From JAICJR01 sp963848495 (GTDB taxonomy: Bacteria > Actinomycetota > Thermoleophilia > Solirubrobacterales > Thermoleophilaceae): a DNA stretch of 64,000 nt. The position numbers were made by a program, and so were the translations under genes. This document shows, piece by piece, positions 61,637-64,000 of this stretch. The notes beneath the pieces are model-generated. The model had not been told where the DNA came from. It saw only the letters and a program-made list of their open reading frames with translations, and made no database searches. The stretch spans positions 372,001 to 436,000 of the forward strand of contig CAWKDV010000004.1 in the NCBI GenBank assembly GCA_963848495.1, given 5' to 3'. Each line of letters begins with the position of its first letter. The stretch's first letter is position 1.

Positions 61637-63003
61637 GGAAGCCGCGCCGCGGCGCCGGCAGCGGCCGCTTCGGCCTCGGCCTCTTCGCGGGTCCGCTCGA
61701 CCCGATCGATCATCTGCAGCTCCCTGCAGATGCGGCGAGTGGCGAAGAACGCGATGACCGGGACGACCCACACGAGCACCCGGTAGATCCGGATCTGCTC
61801 GACATAGCTCCACCCGAGCCAGAGATAGGTGCGATCGGCAGAGCCCGCGAAGAAGATCAGGAACACCCAAAGCGCGAAGGCCACGCCGAAGGCCGTCCGC
61901 CCCGGGGCGTCCCGTGGCCGGTCGAGGACGTTGTGGTAGCCGCGGTCGCCGGTGACGCGGCGCTCGACCCACGGCCACGAAAGGAGCACTGAGAGCACGA
62001 TCAGGGGGAACAGGGCGCCGCCCCAGAACGGGTTCGGGACGAGCGTGTACTTGCCGATCGTGAGATCGAAGTGCGGGACCAGACGCAGGGCGCCGATCAG
62101 CCAGCCGAGATACCAGTCGGGCTGGGCGCCGTTCTCCGCCTGCGACAGGTGGTAGGGGCCCCAGAGCCAGATTGGGTTGATCTGGATCAGCGCGCCCAGC
62201 GCGAAGAGCACTGCCGCGGTCCCGACGAACAACCCGAGGGAGCGCGGCGCCTGCCCCGGGAACATCGGGATACCCACCAGCCGCCGGTTCGTCTGGCGCG
62301 GCGTGCTCTTGAACTGCGTGTGGTGGCGCGAGGCGACGAGTGCGAGGTGAACCACCATCAGCGTCGCTATCAGGATCGGGAAGATGAACACGTGGGCGAT
62401 GTACATGCGCGACTCGAACGACGGGTCGCCGGGATACGGCGCGCCCCAGATCAAGAGCGCGAAGTTGCCGCCGACGAACGGGATCGACAGCGCTACGCCG
62501 TAGCCGATGGCCAGGCCGATGCCGGAGAGCAGGTCGTCGACCATCGAGTAGCCGAGGTAGCCCTCGAGCAAGGCCGTGAAGAGCATCAGCAGCCCGATGA
62601 TGTAGGTGAGCTCGCGCGGCTTTCGGAAAGCGCCCGTGAAGAAGATCCGGAACAGGTGCAGCACGATCGCGGCGATGAAGACGTCGGCGGCCCAGTGGTG
62701 CGTCTGGCGCATGAGCAGCCCGCCGTTGACATTGAGCGACAGGTCGACTGCCGACTTGTAGGCCTCGCTCATGCTCAGGCCGTCGAGGGGGGTATAGCTG
62801 CCGTGGTAGGTCGTCTCGGCGAGGCTGGGGTGGAAGAAGAGGGCGAGGTAGGTGCCCGTCGCGACGAGCACGATGAACGCGTACAGCGCCACCTCGCCGA
62901 GCAGGAAGGACCAGTGGTCCGGGAAGACGTAGCGCAGCGTCTTGCGCAGGAACGGCGCGCTGCCGCTGCGCCGGTCGAGGAACTGGACGGCGCGGTAGAT
63001 CAA
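61615..63003 (-). CDS. qcrB: Menaquinol-cytochrome c reductase cytochrome b subunit
   Basis: 462 residues from TTG at 63003, which shares TTGA with the qcrA stop. Eight membrane helices. The haem ligands lie in LLMRQTHHWAADVFIAAIVLHLFRIFFTGAF and YIAHVFIFPILIATLMVVHLALV. The PEWY-like Q-site is AQPDWYLGWLIGALRLVP, with the quinol-binding segment as in actinobacterial b subunits. With qcrA it forms the core of the bc complex feeding cytochrome c oxidase. Confidence 0.95.
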   Translation of the reverse strand: MIYRAVQFLDRRSGSAPFLRKTLRYVFPDHWSFLLGEVALYAFIVLVATGTYLALFFHPSLAETTYHGSYTPLDGLSMSEAYKSAVDLSLNVNGGLLMRQTHHWAADVFIAAIVLHLFRIFFTGAFRKPRELTYIIGLLMLFTALLEGYLGYSMVDDLLSGIGLAIGYGVALSIPFVGGNFALLIWGAPYPGDPSFESRMYIAHVFIFPILIATLMVVHLALVASRHHTQFKSTPRQTNRRLVGIPMFPGQAPRSLGLFVGTAAVLFALGALIQINPIWLWGPYHLSQAENGAQPDWYLGWLIGALRLVPHFDLTIGKYTLVPNPFWGGALFPLIVLSVLLSWPWVERRVTGDRGYHNVLDRPRDAPGRTAFGVAFALWVFLIFFAGSADRTYLWLGWSYVEQIRIYRVLVWVVPVIAFFATRRICRELQMIDRVERTREEAEAEAAAAGAAARLPQRMPES

Positions 63004-63992
63004 TGTTGCTTGAACCTCGCCTTCCAGATCCGCACGCCCCACCACGACGGGCCGGGTGGGCCCGACAGGTTTCCGCCGGCGCGCAGGTGACCGGCGGCGT
63101 CGATCTCTAGCGGCAGCTGTGGCAGGTTCCGCCCGGCCGGCCCGAACAGCACAGTGCCCCCGCTGGCCGGGTCGAAAGTCGAGTAGTGGCAGGGGCAGAC
63201 GAAGGCCGGCTTCGCCTCGACGGGCGGGAAGAGCGGCTTGCGGTAGAGCGCGATCGCGCAGCCCGCGTGGGTGCAGATCTTGGAGTAGGCGAGGATGCCC
63301 TGCGGCGCCCAGCTCCGGCGGGCGCGCGGCAGCCTGAGCTGGGAGACCGGCAGCCTGACGACGATCAGGGGGGCGCCGATGACGTCGTGCGGCGCCCCCT
63401 CCGCATAGGCCGTGTAGAAGGTCCCCTCCTCGATGTCGGAGGCCCTGAGCGGCACGTCGTCCTCGCGGACGAGCCGCTTCCCGCGCCGCCACGGCGTCTG
63501 GAGCAGCTGGTTGGTGTTGAGCGCCGGGCCGAGCGACAACGCCGGCGAGATCAGCGCGGCGCCGAGCGCCGTGCCGGCGAGTCCCGCCGCACCGCCGAGC
63601 AGCCGCTTGCGGGTGAAGCGGCTGTCGCTCTCGCGCACGAGCTCGGCGACCGCGAGCTGCTCCTGGACGTGCTCCTGTTGCGGGTACTCCTCCTCCAGCT
63701 CCTCCGTCACGATCAGCCGCTTCGCCACGACGATCAGGGCGGCCGCCAGGAAGGCGAGTGCGAGGCCCAGCGAGATCCCTTCGAACTGCGTCCGATGCGG
63801 GAGGCTTTGTGTCGCGTAGACATAGACGAAGCCGATCGCGGAGGCGGTGCAGAGCAGGAGCAGGACGACTACGAGCGCTTCGGCCCGTGGGTCGGGCGTG
63901 CCCGGCGGAATCATCCGCTCGCGGCGCCCGCGGCCGGTACCCAGGCCCAACAGCGCGCCGAGCGCAAAAGCCATGATCCGCAGCCGTCTCAC
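63000..63992 (-). CDS. qcrA: Rieske iron-sulfur subunit of the bc complex
   Basis: 330 residues from GTG at 63992. Three N-terminal membrane helices, as in actinobacterial QcrA, precede a twin-arginine-like segment (FTRKRLLGGAAGLAG) and the Rieske domain. The cluster ligands are in ICTHAGCAIA and FVCPCHYSTFD. The stop overlaps the qcrB start by 4 bp. The start is close to the right end of the window, and in this phylum qcrC usually lies upstream, outside the window. Confidence 0.95.
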   Translation of the reverse strand: MRRLRIMAFALGALLGLGTGRGRRERMIPPGTPDPRAEALVVVLLLLCTASAIGFVYVYATQSLPHRTQFEGISLGLALAFLAAALIVVAKRLIVTEELEEEYPQQEHVQEQLAVAELVRESDSRFTRKRLLGGAAGLAGTALGAALISPALSLGPALNTNQLLQTPWRRGKRLVREDDVPLRASDIEEGTFYTAYAEGAPHDVIGAPLIVVRLPVSQLRLPRARRSWAPQGILAYSKICTHAGCAIALYRKPLFPPVEAKPAFVCPCHYSTFDPASGGTVLFGPAGRNLPQLPLEIDAAGHLRAGGNLSGPPGPSWWGVRIWKARFKQH

Positions 63993-64000
63993 GCCCGCCT

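Overview
The window is a 64 kb, GC-rich piece of an actinobacterial chromosome. Its gene content includes an LGFP-repeat protein, MMPL exporters, an MpsC/DUF2294 protein, an NhaA-thioredoxin fusion, qcrA-qcrB, an ECF sigma factor paired with a DGPF protein, and many secreted beta-propeller proteins. This fits the class Thermoleophilia (Solirubrobacterales-like), but that placement is an inference from gene content because no rRNA gene is present.

Bases 1-24,400 look like ordinary chromosome. They hold a TIR-like protein with a substituted catalytic position, a membrane FHA-serine protease, a FUSC transporter, an NhaA-DsbA fusion, a PLP decarboxylase, a secreted GH-A glycosidase and a polytopic membrane protein. 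A two-component system faces an ABC-2 exporter across a palindromic operator, and a MarR regulator faces an MMPL exporter. Further right are a secreted TolB-like propeller, an SGNH-like protein and a UPF0104 membrane protein. Several convergent pairs share one CTAG or TTAG as a stop codon on both strands.

Bases 24,400-40,600 are rich in secreted proteins: a modular CBM60/FN3/lysyl-oxidase protein, PQQ-like and SMP-30-like propellers, and a BNR-repeat protein. Five genes here are broken by a single indel or a stop codon: the lysyl oxidase, the MetE-like protein, the aldo/keto reductase, the ArsR regulator and the BNR protein. Either a decaying region or local sequence errors would explain the cluster.

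A tRNA-Leu(CAG) at 40,632-40,716 marks the start of an accessory, insertion-sequence-rich stretch that reaches about 61 kb. It carries an IS110 element with a candidate bridge-RNA region, an IS256 element, and an IS1182 element split by an IS30 element with exact target duplications. Cargo includes a MarR/SnoaL pair with palindromic operators, a decayed SDR gene, a winged-helix regulator with a membrane partner, and a DGPF-ECF42 sigma pair. The same TGTCCA-N17-CGACGT motif lies before the DGPF gene and before an MFS exporter/DHFR-like pair, suggesting one small regulon. A second MMPL exporter and an LGFP-repeat protein with a zincin-like C-terminus follow. The window ends in qcrB and qcrA of the respiratory bc complex.
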